Assembly: GCA_963966185.1 (NCBI GenBank)
Contig: CAWZYM010000060.1
Span: 120,001 to 184,000, forward strand
Direction of reading: 5' to 3'
DNA: 64,000 bases
Source of the DNA: Rhabditoides inermis
Taxonomy: Eukaryota > Nematoda > Chromadorea > Rhabditida > Rhabditidae
Each line of letters begins with the position of its first letter. Within the stretch, counting starts at the first letter, position 1. The position numbers and the translations under genes were made by a program. This document shows positions 11,435 to 24,295 of the stretch, one piece after another. The notes beneath the pieces are model-generated. The model did not search any database, was not told where the DNA came from, and saw nothing but the letters and a program-made list of their open reading frames with translations.

Positions 11435-13754
11435 ACCTGAGATCGCATGATGGGCTGATCCGAGTCGTGGTGGGAAGCGAGCCACCTTTGGGTGTACTCG
11501 CACACCATCTTCGTAGTCACACTGCACCTGTCCAGAACCAGTGTCGGGAAGTTGTCGTGGCACATGAACCTGAATGTGAAAGATGAGATGATAAATGAGG
11601 TCAAGGGAAGGGATACACGCTCACATCATCAGGGTATCGTTTCCGAGGGCTAGGGCGGTGGTGCGTCGCGAGGCAAACCGCACCCCATCGATCGTGATCC
11701 GTCTCACCCGGGAAGCATCCAACTGAGACATATGCTCGTCCGTCACCGAGTCCGCGCGAGCACCGCTCAACTGCTGCATCTGAGCGAGACACGATGCTCT
11801 CTTGCTATCTCTCTCCCTTGCTCATACCTCGAAGATCTCGAGTGACTTGCCGCAGACTGCGAGCAACACGTGGAGTGTGACAGCGGAGGCGGCGGATAGG
11901 TCGATGTGTGCGAGAGAGAGCTGCACCGGGAACTCGCCACACATCACACAGCGAAGCCACTCAACCAGACTATCCGTGAACTGGCCCGAGCACAGGTCCT
12001 ACAAAACGAACATGAAGATGAGTGGTGTGGAGAGGAGAAATACGCACTTTGATTATTATCCTCTGCACGTTGAAGCGACGGAAGTTGAAGAAGAGCGCAC
12101 CATTGTTGAGCTGGTTCTGTGTGACAGTGACCACCTAAATGAAGTCTTAAGATGAGAAAAAGGAAAGGGCGAGAGAGACGCACTTGTGCCCGCTGTGTGC
12201 CGTATGCAACCCGTCGCACCTGCAGTCCCTTTCTTCCGTTACCCGAAATGATGAGGCGAGAGATCTGGAAAGAAGAGTACACTGCTCTTTCCTATCTGAC
12301 AGAAATAGACCTCAGCGGAGTTAGCACTAGACACGGATTGTAACTGTTCACACTGTACTTTTCTATAAATCGAAGATCTAGTTTCGTTATCAGTCAATTT
12401 GCTGTGGTGTACGATATGACGCCAGTGTTTACGACGCTGATTGACCGTAGGGTCTCGAAGAGTCTTCCGCAAAACTATGACCCATTGTTTACAACATTCT
12501 TTTGGTTGGAAAGCAGCTGATTCGAGGTGAAGAGTCCCCAATCACATGTATGTACTATGCAACGTCCAAGTAACAGCTGTGTCCAGTACACTATTCGACT
12601 CCACACGTCAAGCCTGCGATAAGACGACATAGGAATGGCGATATACCTGTGTTCTCCGCCCTAATTGCATGTACTTTTCAAGAACGCATGTAGAGCTCCC
12701 CGCCTACTGCACCAAAGTGCACGTGCAATCACTAACCGGTCACATCACTCACCTACCCATCTATCAGATACAATCTTATTTCTAAGATAACAAAAATATC
12801 GCACCGGATAAATTTCTGACTGACTCTGACTAACCGTGACAGGCGCAAACTTTTGATCGTAGATGGCGGGCGAATCGACAGTGTGACGGAATCGACGGCA
12901 GACCGCCCGGCACGACAGCGCACTTTTAGTGTCCACGTGTGAGAAGATGCGCTCCAGAAGCTCATTCGGCAACTTCTGTAATGAAACTAATAGCACAGTC
13001 AGTCAGAAATTTATCCGATATGAGTAAGAGCGAGAGAAGAACGTTAACCCGTTACCCCTGCGGACCCACTCTCGTGCGTACCTGGAAGAGGGAGGGTCCT
13101 TGCGGCTGAACGGCAGCGGGCTTGCGCGAGAGGGCGCCGATGTGGCTCGCCCAACCAGATACTGTCTTCACCATACCGCCCCAGAAGGAATCGCGAGGCC
13201 GCTGGTGGCTCGCGTACAGACTGCAATAGATTCATGTGAACTCTTGATCGCAGTGACCGGAATAGGAAGCGTTAGCGTGAAATGGCGCGATTAGATTGCA
13301 GGAGAAAATAAAAGAAGTAGAAATAAGACAGAGATGAGGAGAAATAATTAGAAGCTCCATTTGGAACCTCGTGTGTTGTGTTGGAAGGAAGTGAAGCTGT
13401 CGCTCTGCTGCTAGTTGCATTCTAATCGATATTTCATCTAGCCATGCCAGTGGGATAGAGTAGGATTGTTGTGGCCAGTGACGCCATTGTTTACCACCGT
13501 GTAACGCTCTCGATAGCACATATTGATAACAAGTCATTATTTGCAAGTTATCGCAACGCGGCAAACTTCAGGTTTCACAGTCTGGAAGAAAAATAGGAAT
13601 AGACAATGTAATGGCTATAATACTGTCTGGTCTGCGGCACTTACACGGATTGCTTGAACTCCTTGCGGAAGTCGTGGTGTTCGAGTTGGCGGACGCATGG
13701 GTAGCTCTTCTTACGATTCGTCTCTTCCACAGCCAGCAGATGCATGGTGGTCAT
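10956..13754 (-). CDS. F-box protein (ten exons)
   Basis: F-box proteins bind SKP1 and act as the substrate-recognition subunit of SCF ubiquitin ligases. Ten exons join: 13645-13754, 13082-13220, 12835-12975, 12184-12264, 12048-12134, 11828-11998, 11625-11779, 11437-11569, 11132-11272 and about 10956-11046. Exon three is the F-box itself (KLPNELLERIFSHVDTKSAL, then SCRAVCRRF). The residues after it form an irregular leucine-rich, beta-rich region with repeated short hydrophobic strands, like the fast-evolving substrate domains of nematode F-box proteins; I cannot name a target. The start ATG opens MTTMHLLAVEE; it follows no visible acceptor. A GA microsatellite fills one intron. A second F-box gene of similar design lies at 30186-32664. 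Confidence 0.8.
11309..11434. repeat. GA microsatellite in F-box gene intron
   Basis: The tract is about 126 bp of GA with a few GCGAGA variants, ending two bases before the donor of the minus-strand exon that starts at 11437. Confidence 0.95.
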
Positions 13755-15271
13755 ATCGGATCGACTGCTCCTCTCTCTCTGCGCCCTCCCAACAACTGCA
13801 CCCCGCTCCGCCCATTCACGTGAAACACTCCTCTCCCCCACGAGCACTCGAGAACACAATTGCCCCTGACTACTCACAGTCCACATGTATAACTATTCAC
13901 ATATATAACATGTACGGTGTCGTCAAATGTACAGGATACAAGATGAGACGGAGAGATAGGTCGACGTGGAATGGTGGAGAGGGCGAGGCGAGGAGAAATA
14001 TGGTCAATTCATTTGAAAGTGTTTCGATGTACTCTGTGCGGGCTGTGCGTATGCAAGAGCGGGCAGAGGCGAGGAAGTGATCGTTGAGATCAGAAGATTC
14101 AAACATCATTCAACTACGATCCTATAGTGGACTCGCAAATCAGTTACACTCTTTTGACGAGACATAGTGGCTAAAACAAGATCAGAATCCAGTTGGTTAG
14201 GCAAGTCTGCGAACGGGAACTGTGATCGCTTCAGATGATTTTTGCTGGTTTTCGCTGGATGAATTAATTCAATCAATAATATCTATAATCAATTACATTT
14301 TTTTAAATTTGCGTGTACTTGCGTCGAAAAGAGCCATCGCCACTGGTCCGTGACTGCTTGATGTGTCAACACAATCCAACAAAAGCACACGCATAAACAA
14401 CTTTTACTACACAAACCTACTCTGTGGAATCTTGATTTCTCATTGTGAAACTCATTTATTCTGTCTCATTCATTTCACAATTCACAGCAGTCTCAGGTCG
14501 ATAATAAAAAAAACTTTAAAACGATAAATTTCCCGCGAAAGAAACTGATGACGTGGAATGTTCTCTGTGCGCAAACACCAAACATGCGCTGCTCCATACC
14601 TGATTTTCAAAAGGAAAAGAAAGATACTAAATTATGCATTGCAATTTCGTAAATTACGTAATTAGTATTCATAATTCTACAGTTCAAAAATTCCGCTCAT
14701 CTACATCTATATTATCTACATCTATCTCGTTAATCGTTATTTTATGAGCTTGGAGTGGCTTTCATTCGCTTTCTTCATTTCACCTACCTTTTTACCGTTT
14801 ATCTCTCCGTACGCGTATCTTATCACAGAAGCAAGCGTTCGATTGGCTGTTTTGGTGGCTGTTGGGGCGCGCTGTAATGTGGACAACCAGTAGGGTCGGC
14901 GATAGAGATAGAGATAGAGGTGGGCTGCGAGCCACTCATTTAGTGTTGTCTTCAGCTGAAAAGCTGTTTTAGTTATGATCAATTTTTCAATGTCTGCAAA
15001 TTTATAAAGTATCGCTGCGCAGCATGTGAATAAAACGAAATCGGGTTATCACCTTCGTCCTTAGCTTGACATTATTCGTAATCTACTCAAGTACCGTTCG
15101 CTGTCTTTTCAATTTTCTTCAATAACTTATTATTGCCTTGTTTACTCCATTCAAACCTATTTTTTTTCTTTTTCCAGACTCAAGTCAACCTTCGTTATCT
15201 TATCACATCTGTCTTGGACATTGACGTGTTCTTTATTCTGTGTCCACTTCTCTCATTTGTCATTTTACAAG
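13755..15271. other. Divergent intergenic region, F-box gene / aconitase
   Basis: It separates two divergently transcribed genes and contains no supported exon. A short GATAGA run is at about 14904-14920. Promoters for both genes are presumed here, but no motif stands out. Confidence 0.55.
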
Positions 15272-18086
15272 ATGTTGCGACTGAGTCGGTTGGCTGGAGG
15301 TGTTCGCTTCCTTCACCAGTCTGGTTCGAAGTTTGGAGTTTCCATCTCCAAATTCGAGCCGAATGTCCATCTTCCTTACAAGAGGCTGCAGGATAACGTC
15401 AAGATTGTCAAGGATAGGTGGGCCGCGTCAATTTTTGATTTCAAATATTGGAAAAGGGGGGTCTATTTCCATGGAACTCGCCAGCGCGGTGTAACACTGG
15501 CACAGCGGGAGGGAAGTATCTTTTTTTTCATTCCATCGGTTTCACAGGTGTTTTTCAGGCTGAAGCGACCGCTCACTCTATCGGAGAAAATCCTCTATGG
15601 TCATCTTGATCAGCCCAAGACTCAGGACATCGAGCGTGGAGTGTCGTACCTCCGTCTTCGCCCCGATCGCGTTGCCATGCAGGTATGTCTTTATTTTTCG
15701 TAATTAGAAACTATACGCTTTATTCTAGGATGCCACTGCTCAGATGGCTATGCTCCAGTTCATCAGCTCCGGTCTTCCCAAGGTTGCCGTCCCGTCGACG
15801 ATTCACTGCGACCACTTGATCGAGGCCCAGAAGGGAGGCGCCGCTGATCTTGCCCGGGCCAAGGACATCAACAAAGAGGTGTACAACTTCCTTTCCTCTG
15901 CCGGAAACAAGTACGGTGTCGGATTCTGGAAACCGGGAAGTGGAATCATCCACCAGATCATCCTTGAGAATTACGCCTTCCCTGGACTTCTCCTCATCGG
16001 AACTGACTCGCACACACCCAACGGAGGTTTGTGAATATTTGTAAAAGTCGTAGTGACAGTTGAATCATGGTTTCAGGAGGACTTGGAGGACTTTGCATTG
16101 GAGTAGGAGGCGCTGATGCCGTCGACGTTATGGCTGACATCCCATGGGAGCTCAAGTGCCCTAAGGTTATTGGTGTTAAGCTGACCGGAAAGCTGAATGG
16201 ATGGACTTCCAGCAAGGACGTCATTCTGAAGGTTTGTTTTGACTTCACATTTGGGTGCTTGTGCGCATAGCAGTAATATTACAATTACAGGTTGCCGACA
16301 TCCTTACTGTCAAGGGGGGAACTGGCGCTATCGTTGAATACTTCGGAGAGGGAGTCGACTCTCTGTCCGCCACCGGAATGGGAACCATCTGCAACATGGG
16401 CGCTGAGATTGGAGCCACCACTTCTGTCTTCCCCTTCAACTCGTCTATGAAGGTTATTGAGCTTGTTTTGCGTAAATATATTTCTCTTTAGGCGTACCTC
16501 GAGGCCACTGGTCGTGGAGAGATTGCTGCTGAGGCCAATAAGTACAAGGACCTGCTGACCGCCGACGAGGGAGCCCAGTACGACCAGATCATCGAGATCG
16601 ACCTGAACACCCTGAAGCCTCACGTTAACGGACCCTTCACTCCTGATCTTGCCTCTCCCATTGACAAACTCGGAGACAACGCTAAGAAGAACGGATGGCC
16701 TGTCGACATTAAGGTGTGGTGTCTTCATTTAATATAAAATTAGTTAATATTTAGGTGTCTCTCATTGGATCGTGCACCAACTCTTCGTACGAGGATATGG
16801 GTCGCGCAGCGGCGATTGCAAAGCAGGCTCTTGACAAGGGACTGAAGGCAAAGACCCTCTTCACGATCACCCCCGGATCGGAACAGATCCGCGCTACTAT
16901 CGAGAGAGATGGTATTGCCGCCACTCTGCGCGAGTTCGGAGGAGTTGTGCTCGCAAACGCTTGTGGACCTTGCATTGGTCAATGGGATCGCCAGGACGTG
17001 AAGAAGGGAGAGAAGAACACCATTGTGACATCTTACAACCGTAACTTTACCGGTCGCAACGATGCTAACCCCGCCACCCATGGATTCGTCGCTTCTCCTG
17101 ATATGGTCACTGCTCTTTCCATTGTTGGACGTCTTGATTTCGACCCCACCAAGGACTCTATCAAGGCCGCTGATGGATCTTCCTTCAAGCTGACACCCCC
17201 GACTGCTGCGGACCTGCCCGTGAAGGGATACGATCCCGGAGAGGACACCTTCCAGGCTCCGTCTGGAAGCGGTCAGGTTGATGTTAGCCCCGAGTCCCAG
17301 CGTCTCCAGCTTCTCTCTCCCTTTGCCAAGTGGGACGGCAAGGACCTTGAGGACATGACTATCCTTATTAAAGTCAAGGGAAAGTGCACCACCGATCACA
17401 TCTCGGCTGCCGGACCCTGGCTTAAGTACCGTGGTCACCTCGATAACATTTCTAACAACCTCTTCCTCACTGCTGTTAACGCCGACAACGGAGAGATGAA
17501 CAAGGTGAAGAACCAGGTCACTGGGGAGTTCGGAGCTGTTCCCGCGACTGGCCGTGATTACAAGGCCAGGGGTATCCAATGGGTCGCTATCGGAGACGAG
17601 AACTACGGAGAGGGATCTTCCCGCGAGCATGCCGCTTTAGAGCCTCGCCACCTTGGGGGACGCGCTATCATCACCAAGAGCTTTGCCCGCATTCACGGTA
17701 ATCTCAGCGATCACTTCCACGGATATACATTTCTCATTGTATTTTTCAGAGACCAACCTGAAGAAGCAGGGTATGCTCCCTCTCACTTTCGCCAACACTG
17801 CTGATTATGACAAGATCGATGCTACCGACAAGCTTTCTATCAAGGGACTGTCGAGCTTTGCTCCTGGAAAACAGCTCACCTGTGTTCTGACCAAGAAGGA
17901 CGGAAAGAAGGTATCTATCCAAATACAGAAAAAAAATTGTTTTAGAAAGATCAGAATCGACAGTATTTATTGATGTTTTAGGTCGAGTTTCCGCTTAACC
18001 ACACCTTCAACGATCAGCAGATAGAGTGGTTCAAGGCCGGATCTGCGCTCAACCGCATGAAGGAGGTGTTTGCCTCTCGCAAGTAA
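15272..18086 (+). CDS. aco-2: Mitochondrial aconitate hydratase
   Basis: Aconitase converts citrate to isocitrate in the mitochondrial TCA cycle using a [4Fe-4S] cluster. Nine exons join without phase conflict: 15272-15417, 15559-15682, 15729-16026, 16077-16231, 16291-16452, 16492-16713, 16755-17697, 17750-17910 and 17982-18086, giving 771 residues, the normal family length. The N terminus [16 protein letters not shown] is a basic, hydroxylated mitochondrial presequence. Diagnostic segments are [25 protein letters not shown] and [11 protein letters not shown] (the three cluster cysteines), and [18 protein letters not shown] near the C terminus. Codon use is strongly biased, as expected for a highly expressed gene. 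A long minus-strand frame over 16740-17630 is an antisense shadow of this codon bias. Poly(A) signal AATAAA at 18218. Confidence 0.98.
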
Positions 18087-18245
18087 TCGAATTATCAATA
18101 TGTGGATGGTAGCTCTTCGTTTCTACTTCTATGTCTCGCCCGTTTATTCTCTTAGAACTTACTAGGTTTGTTGTATCAGATTCTCTTGATTTCTATAATA
18201 ACATTTTATCATGGATGAATAAAAATATATGGGTGCGCGGGAACA

Positions 18246-18839
18246 TTAGATTAGGTGCGCTGACCACACAGATAAGATGAAGACAGGAAGAGAAATACTT
18301 GTTGTTGTGCTCACTGAAACCGAACTGGTGCACGCCGTCCATGAAGAACGCCTCGGGGTTCAGTCCCATCACACTACAAACTGGTAGTGAGAGAGGGACA
18401 GAGAAAAGGGCGAGTTTCTGCTTGTTCCGGGCTATGACAGCAGAAAAAGCCTTCCTAAAATTACAAAACTAATGATTATCGTAACGCAAAATGACTGACT
18501 TGTTCATCAGCTGGCATGACAGTCGGGCGGTGTCATAGAAGTTGCTCGGTTGTGAGCGCGGTACACCTGTACTCAACGCAGCTGATAAGACATGTAAGAA
18601 ATGCTAATCAAATGGTATAGTCAAGTAAACGTACAAGAGTGTAGGCGTGTTGTTCCGAATATGCAGAGTATCCGCAAATGTGAGTGTCGACGTGACTGTC
18701 GCTGTCGTGGTCGTCAGCCGTATCCCAAAGAATCTTCGTACTGATAAGATCTACGCGAAACTGGAAAAATATATTTCAACCAGATACAGACCAATACACT
18801 AACCTGGGACGAAGATGAGGACGGAGTGTTGAATGTCAT
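18246..18839 (-). CDS. Small conserved-looking protein, about 133 residues
   Basis: Five exons join in frame: 18804-18839, 18631-18760, 18500-18581, 18315-18454 and 18246-18259. The protein begins MTFNTPSSSSSQ, continues with a beta-rich acidic segment, then PALSTGVPRS, a helix (NFYDTARLSCQLMNKK) and a strand-like stretch (KQKLALFSVPLSLPV). I do not recognise it with certainty. The size and the order 'ST-loop, amphipathic helix, hydrophobic strand' recall proteasome assembly chaperone 4, but key residues cannot be aligned by eye. The last intron is uncertain; if it is retained, the protein is longer and ends near 18193. Its 3' end converges on, and may overlap, the 3' UTR of aconitase, whose poly(A) signal lies at 18218. 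Confidence 0.5.
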
Positions 18840-19263
18840 AGCACATTGTCAGCCAGTTCATTTCTCCCGCTTTCATACGCAAACCTTATCACTCACCACG
18901 CAACTCATGCTCATCTTGTTCCCGGTAACACTTACCTTACGGCAAGTCGATAGTGCGACATGCAGTTCATGATTACTAATTAGAATAGTGACACCTCTTA
19001 TCTCTTGCCCGCGGGCTGTAGTGACCTAGCCTCTAGTGAGCAAAAAAAGTATGTTGTCTGTTAATGGCACAATGACGCTTCTGTACTCGATACATCACGA
19101 ATATTGCACAAGATCATGATGTTATCGTGAAAACAAACATCTACAGACTCATGCGAAACAATTGAAACACTAAATCCAGTCTGAAAACATTTTCAAAAAA
19201 AAACAATTTCGATTTTAGAAGAAATCGGAGCGGTTTCAGTGACCGGAAGTGCGGGTGATAGAG
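18840..19263. other. Intergenic DNA left of the tandem duplication
   Basis: No coding exon is supported here. It is AT-rich and probably contains the promoter of the small minus-strand gene. Confidence 0.5.
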
Positions 19264-20294
19264 TCATGAGTCATGTATGAGTCATGTATGTAATCTAATA
19301 TAATATCATCAGTCGCATAACTATGATGGAACAATGATCTACCGGAGGATCTACGTGAATTACTGGTAGCAGCGAGTGGTGTTCTTTTATGGTCATCTTT
19401 CCATTTTTCGCTCTTTTCGCCGTTGTTATTGGTATGGGCCGTGTAATTGATCTCTCCATGCGTGCTGACATGAGCGTAGTCTCATAATTTGTGAAAGCTG
19501 TGCACAGTCTCCTTCAACGTAACGGCAGTTGGAATGTATTTGCGTGTGTGCGTGTGTCTGTGAGCAAAAATCAGACAAAAAGGAAATACGCATCACCATG
19601 ATATCGATAAATATCACACGGATTTCGAGATATGACTCTCTGTTCGGAAGTTGCATAAGGGCTTCCAATTCAAAGTCATCTTTGCCTAATTGAAGCCATC
19701 CTCGGCGAAGAGACGTTACGCGAACTTCCTCTTCCTCTGCAATTCTAGCATGACGTTCCTCAGACGAGTCATCTCCGAATGGTGGTTCTTCGAATCCGGT
19801 CTCGCAGGTTGATCCCTAGCAACAGACGCTACATTTTCCGCTATCTATTCCGTAGCCGAGTGAGCTCGACTTGAGGAGACTACAGCTCTCACATTCATAG
19901 GTCAGACAGGGTAGTACTCCGGCGCAGTCGCATACTTCAAGAAGGGATACATTTTACATAATCTGCGATACTCAAGTGCGTAATGAACTCGAAAGTAGAA
20001 ATTGAGATACTCCGCTGAAAGTATGCGTCCGTGAATTATAAAAAAAAACGGACATCCCTTCGCTGGTCATAGAAAGCGCGGAACACAATATCTAGTCAAG
20101 AGTTTGCCGAGAGACATTACAAGCGCCAGTTTTCGGAAAGTGGATTAAGTCAGACATATGCAGACATAACAGGTAAATCAGAGAATCAGGGACACTTTAT
20201 GAGCTCTGCTACAGAAAAAAAATGCTCACGTTTCTATTTTGTCGAGCTAAATAATTGGTCCGGAATTACAGACAGAAACAGAAACAGAGCGAGA
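19264..20294. repeat. 1031-bp tandem duplication, copy 1
   Basis: This segment recurs immediately downstream with an offset of exactly 1031 bases, and I found no mismatch between the copies on reading. It carries a short internal TCATG(T/A) repeat at its start and a minus-strand frame of 80 codons that is identical in both copies but has no recognisable product. Confidence 0.9.
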
Positions 20295-21325
20295 TCATGA
20301 GTCATGTATGAGTCATGTATGTAATCTAATATAATATCATCAGTCGCATAACTATGATGGAACAATGATCTACCGGAGGATCTACGTGAATTACTGGTAG
20401 CAGCGAGTGGTGTTCTTTTATGGTCATCTTTCCATTTTTCGCTCTTTTCGCCGTTGTTATTGGTATGGGCCGTGTAATTGATCTCTCCATGCGTGCTGAC
20501 ATGAGCGTAGTCTCATAATTTGTGAAAGCTGTGCACAGTCTCCTTCAACGTAACGGCAGTTGGAATGTATTTGCGTGTGTGCGTGTGTCTGTGAGCAAAA
20601 ATCAGACAAAAAGGAAATACGCATCACCATGATATCGATAAATATCACACGGATTTCGAGATATGACTCTCTGTTCGGAAGTTGCATAAGGGCTTCCAAT
20701 TCAAAGTCATCTTTGCCTAATTGAAGCCATCCTCGGCGAAGAGACGTTACGCGAACTTCCTCTTCCTCTGCAATTCTAGCATGACGTTCCTCAGACGAGT
20801 CATCTCCGAATGGTGGTTCTTCGAATCCGGTCTCGCAGGTTGATCCCTAGCAACAGACGCTACATTTTCCGCTATCTATTCCGTAGCCGAGTGAGCTCGA
20901 CTTGAGGAGACTACAGCTCTCACATTCATAGGTCAGACAGGGTAGTACTCCGGCGCAGTCGCATACTTCAAGAAGGGATACATTTTACATAATCTGCGAT
21001 ACTCAAGTGCGTAATGAACTCGAAAGTAGAAATTGAGATACTCCGCTGAAAGTATGCGTCCGTGAATTATAAAAAAAAACGGACATCCCTTCGCTGGTCA
21101 TAGAAAGCGCGGAACACAATATCTAGTCAAGAGTTTGCCGAGAGACATTACAAGCGCCAGTTTTCGGAAAGTGGATTAAGTCAGACATATGCAGACATAA
21201 CAGGTAAATCAGAGAATCAGGGACACTTTATGAGCTCTGCTACAGAAAAAAAATGCTCACGTTTCTATTTTGTCGAGCTAAATAATTGGTCCGGAATTAC
21301 AGACAGAAACAGAAACAGAGCGAGA
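20295..21325. repeat. 1031-bp tandem duplication, copy 2
   Basis: This is the second unit of the head-to-tail pair. The junction GAGCGAGA/TCATGAG and the exit GAGCGAGA/TATTTCC share only a few bases, as expected for a recent non-homologous or slippage duplication, or for an assembly artefact. Confidence 0.9.
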
Positions 21326-21625
21326 TATTTCCAAATTATTCACACAACAATAACAAAAATTGCCGTTTATATAATAAACACGGTCGAACAATCACACAAA
21401 CATGCGCGCCATTAAGCGACTGAAGTAAATAATTGAAAATTGAGGGTAAGTCAACGAGGCGAGCCAGGGGTCACCCTGGCTCGTGTTAAACGATGTTTCG
21501 AATTGAATACGCTAGAAAACAACGCCAAAGGATGGCCAAAGGACCTATGGTTCACAACAACAAGCCAAATCAACAACACCTTAGAAGACGCATGATTGTG
21601 ACACGAGAGGCGGGAATTAATGGCC

Positions 21626-24168
21626 TTAACGCTCCGTGACTCGCCTCTCGGCGTCAATCTGCTTGCGAAGATGCTCCTTGAACGAGAAGATATCTCCCTC
21701 CCAAGGAGAAGCCTGCTGATGATCGCAAACCCAGATCCTCTCCGCAACCTGAAAAAAAATGGAACGTGTAAGATAGACATATAAGGTGTGGTCATATAAG
21801 GAGTCTCTTCGAAACAGCCCCTTCAAAACGCCTTCAGAACACGAACACGATGTTTGGTCGTGTTTCGAAGGCGTTTCGAAGTCAGTATGGAAAGCGTTAA
21901 GAGACTGACCGCTACTATAATAAAACACACATACCTGAGACACCAGTCGGAAATCGTGGGAAACCAGAATCATTCCACCGGAGAAACAGTTGATAGCCTC
22001 AGCGAGTGCATCGATAGACTCGAGATCCTTAAGAATATAAAATATTGCGAATAACTTTACTTATAACACACCAGGTGGTTGGTAGGCTCGTCAAGAAGAA
22101 GGAGATGAGGCTGCTGCCAAGCAAGCCAGGCGAACGAAACGCGGCAACGCTGTCCATCAGATAGCTGCTTCATAGGGCAGACCTAACAAGAAAAAAATCA
22201 TTATGTTACAGAAAAATTCTACCTGTTCGCGTCCGGTAATTCCATATCGTCCAACTATTTTGCGCATCTGCTCCATCTCCTTGACCTCCGGATACGACGA
22301 CATCATGAACTCAAGAGCGCTTTTCTCCAAAGGAAGCTCCTCGTGCAAATGCTGGAAAAAACAATTTATATGTCAAAACGAACTAAAATCTAACCTGATG
22401 GTACCTGCCGATTTTACAGTGAGAATGGCGACGAATGAGCCCATCAGTGGGCATCACGTCACCGCACAGAAGCTTGAGGAGGGTAGACTTTCCAGCTCCG
22501 TTCGGTCCGACCAGAGCGATACGAGTATCCAAATCAATACCGAAGTCCAGATCTTTGTAGATCCACGGCTTAAAGTAAATGAGATAAGCGTAAAAGAACA
22601 ACCTACCGTGTTCTCGTTGTAGCGGAAGGAAACATGTTGTACCATAATTACGGGAGGAGGAATCTCTCCAGCATCGAAGAAGTAGAACTGTTTCACCTGA
22701 AACCACGTGATATTAAACAAGAAACAAGAGTCAAAGGTCAAAACAAAATTAAGTTAAGACAATTCTCTTTTTTAACTTCAACTTACAGTCTCTGACGCAA
22801 CCTTCTCCGTGAGACCACCAGCAATCATCTTGGCCATAGTTTTCTCCTTCGACTGAGCTTGACGAGCAAGCTTAGCGGATCCGTGACCGAATCGAGCGAC
22901 GTAGTCCTTCATATGCTGCAGCTGAGACTGCTCCCAATTGTAACGTTTCAGCTGGTTTTCCATTAACTCGAGTCGGGTCTTCACGAACATATCGTAGTTA
23001 CCCTTAATCAGAAACATAATTAATTCAATAATTAAACTTTCATACTCCATAGTACTCGAGACGCTTCTGGGTGAGATGAATGATGTTGGTGCAAACTCCG
23101 TTCATGAAGTCTTGCGAGTGGGAGACAACAAGCAAGCAACGCTTGTACTGCTTCAGCTCCTCCTCTAGCCACACACACGCCTCCAGATCGAGATGGTTAG
23201 TAGGCTCATCGAGAAGCAGGAGAGATGGCTTTAGGTAGAGAGCACGAGCAAGAGCAATGCGCATACGCCAACCTCCTAAAATCATACAAATAAGTAAGCT
23301 CATATAAAAAGAAAATGTACCAGAGAAGTCCTTGCATTTCTTCATCTGCATAGTCTTGGTGAAACCAAGTCCGTGAAGAATACCAGCGGCCTTCGTTTCA
23401 GCAAGCGAAGCATCCATCTCGTCAAGACGGTCGTAGATATCCATTAGAGTCTCCTGTGATTCTGCAACAATTCGTAGACACATATTCAATAACACTAAAA
23501 CCTACCATCGTCGTCGTTTCCGGCGAGTTCCTCAGCCTTCGCCTCCAGTTCCTTTCTCTCGGAATCCACATCAATGACCGCTTGAAGAGCAGTCATGTTA
23601 GAAGCAGCCATCTCGCGAGAGACCATGTACATGTCAATGTGATCAGGGATAGGACACTCGCGGTTGTAAATGGCCTGCATGAGGGTAGACTTTCCTGAAA
23701 ATAATGCATAAAATATATCACAAGAGCAACCACGCACACACAAACTTACCAGATCCGTTCAATCCAATCAATCCATATCGGCGACCCATGTTCAACTCTA
23801 GTTTGGTATCAACAACAATCTCGCGTCCATGAAACGTAACAGTGAGTGATTCGATCTTGGTATCCAGAGACTTCGAGTGAGAAGTTAGAGCGCCGGCAAC
23901 AGCGCGATTCTTAGCATTCTCAAACTCAATCTTCTGGAGCATCACTGCGGCCTCGTCGATCTCATCTGGAAAAAGCACGTGAAAAATACTATGAAAAACG
24001 AGACTACATACCGTCGATATTCAGAGTATCGCCATTGGTAATGACATCATCATTGTCAACAGGAGTGTCCTCCTTCTTCTCTTCTTTCTTAGCAGGAGCT
24101 GTCTTTCCTCCCTTCTTCGCCGCTGCCTTCTTCGCGGCATCACGGGCCTTCTTCGCGTCAGACGGCAT
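21626..24168 (-). CDS. abcf-2: ABC-F family ATPase, ABCF2 type
   Basis: ABCF2-class proteins are soluble twin-ATPase proteins without membrane segments that act on ribosomes or translation. The N terminus is a lysine/alanine-rich extension ([19 protein letters not shown]). The first ABC domain shows GLNGSGK, the linker [15 protein letters not shown] and [15 protein letters not shown]; the second shows [33 protein letters not shown] and [15 protein letters not shown]. Between them lies the charged ABC-F linker ([16 protein letters not shown]). The first exons are 24012-24168, 23750-23965 and 23506-23694; about eleven exons in all reach the TAA at 21626. Length and order match animal ABCF2 throughout. 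It is transcribed divergently from the ADP/ATP translocase over a 445-bp shared promoter. Confidence 0.95.
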
Positions 24169-24248
24169 GTTGTATCACGAGCAAATAAGCCCGTTTATTA
24201 CCAAAAATTTAAAAAAAAAATTATCGTGAATTTTGATCTTTTTTTTTG

Positions 24249-24295
24249 TTCTCGAATGTTCTGCCAGTTGGCCATAGAGCAGAATATTCGAGAAC
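24249..24295. promoter_or_regulatory. Inverted pair of heat-shock elements
   Basis: The left half contains TTC-TC-GAA-TG-TTC (24249-24261) and the right half GAA-TA-TTC-GA-GAA (24282-24294): two perfect three-unit HSF sites with the required two-base spacers. The two halves are inverted copies, so the 47-bp segment can also form a hairpin. It lies between the divergent abcf-2 and ADP/ATP translocase starts, about 80 bp and 320 bp from them. Confidence 0.6.

Noticed and set aside
16740..17630. Minus-strand frame of 296 codons
   Set aside because: It lies antisense to the large aconitase exon; the strong codon bias of aconitase keeps the reverse frame open. It has no known domain.
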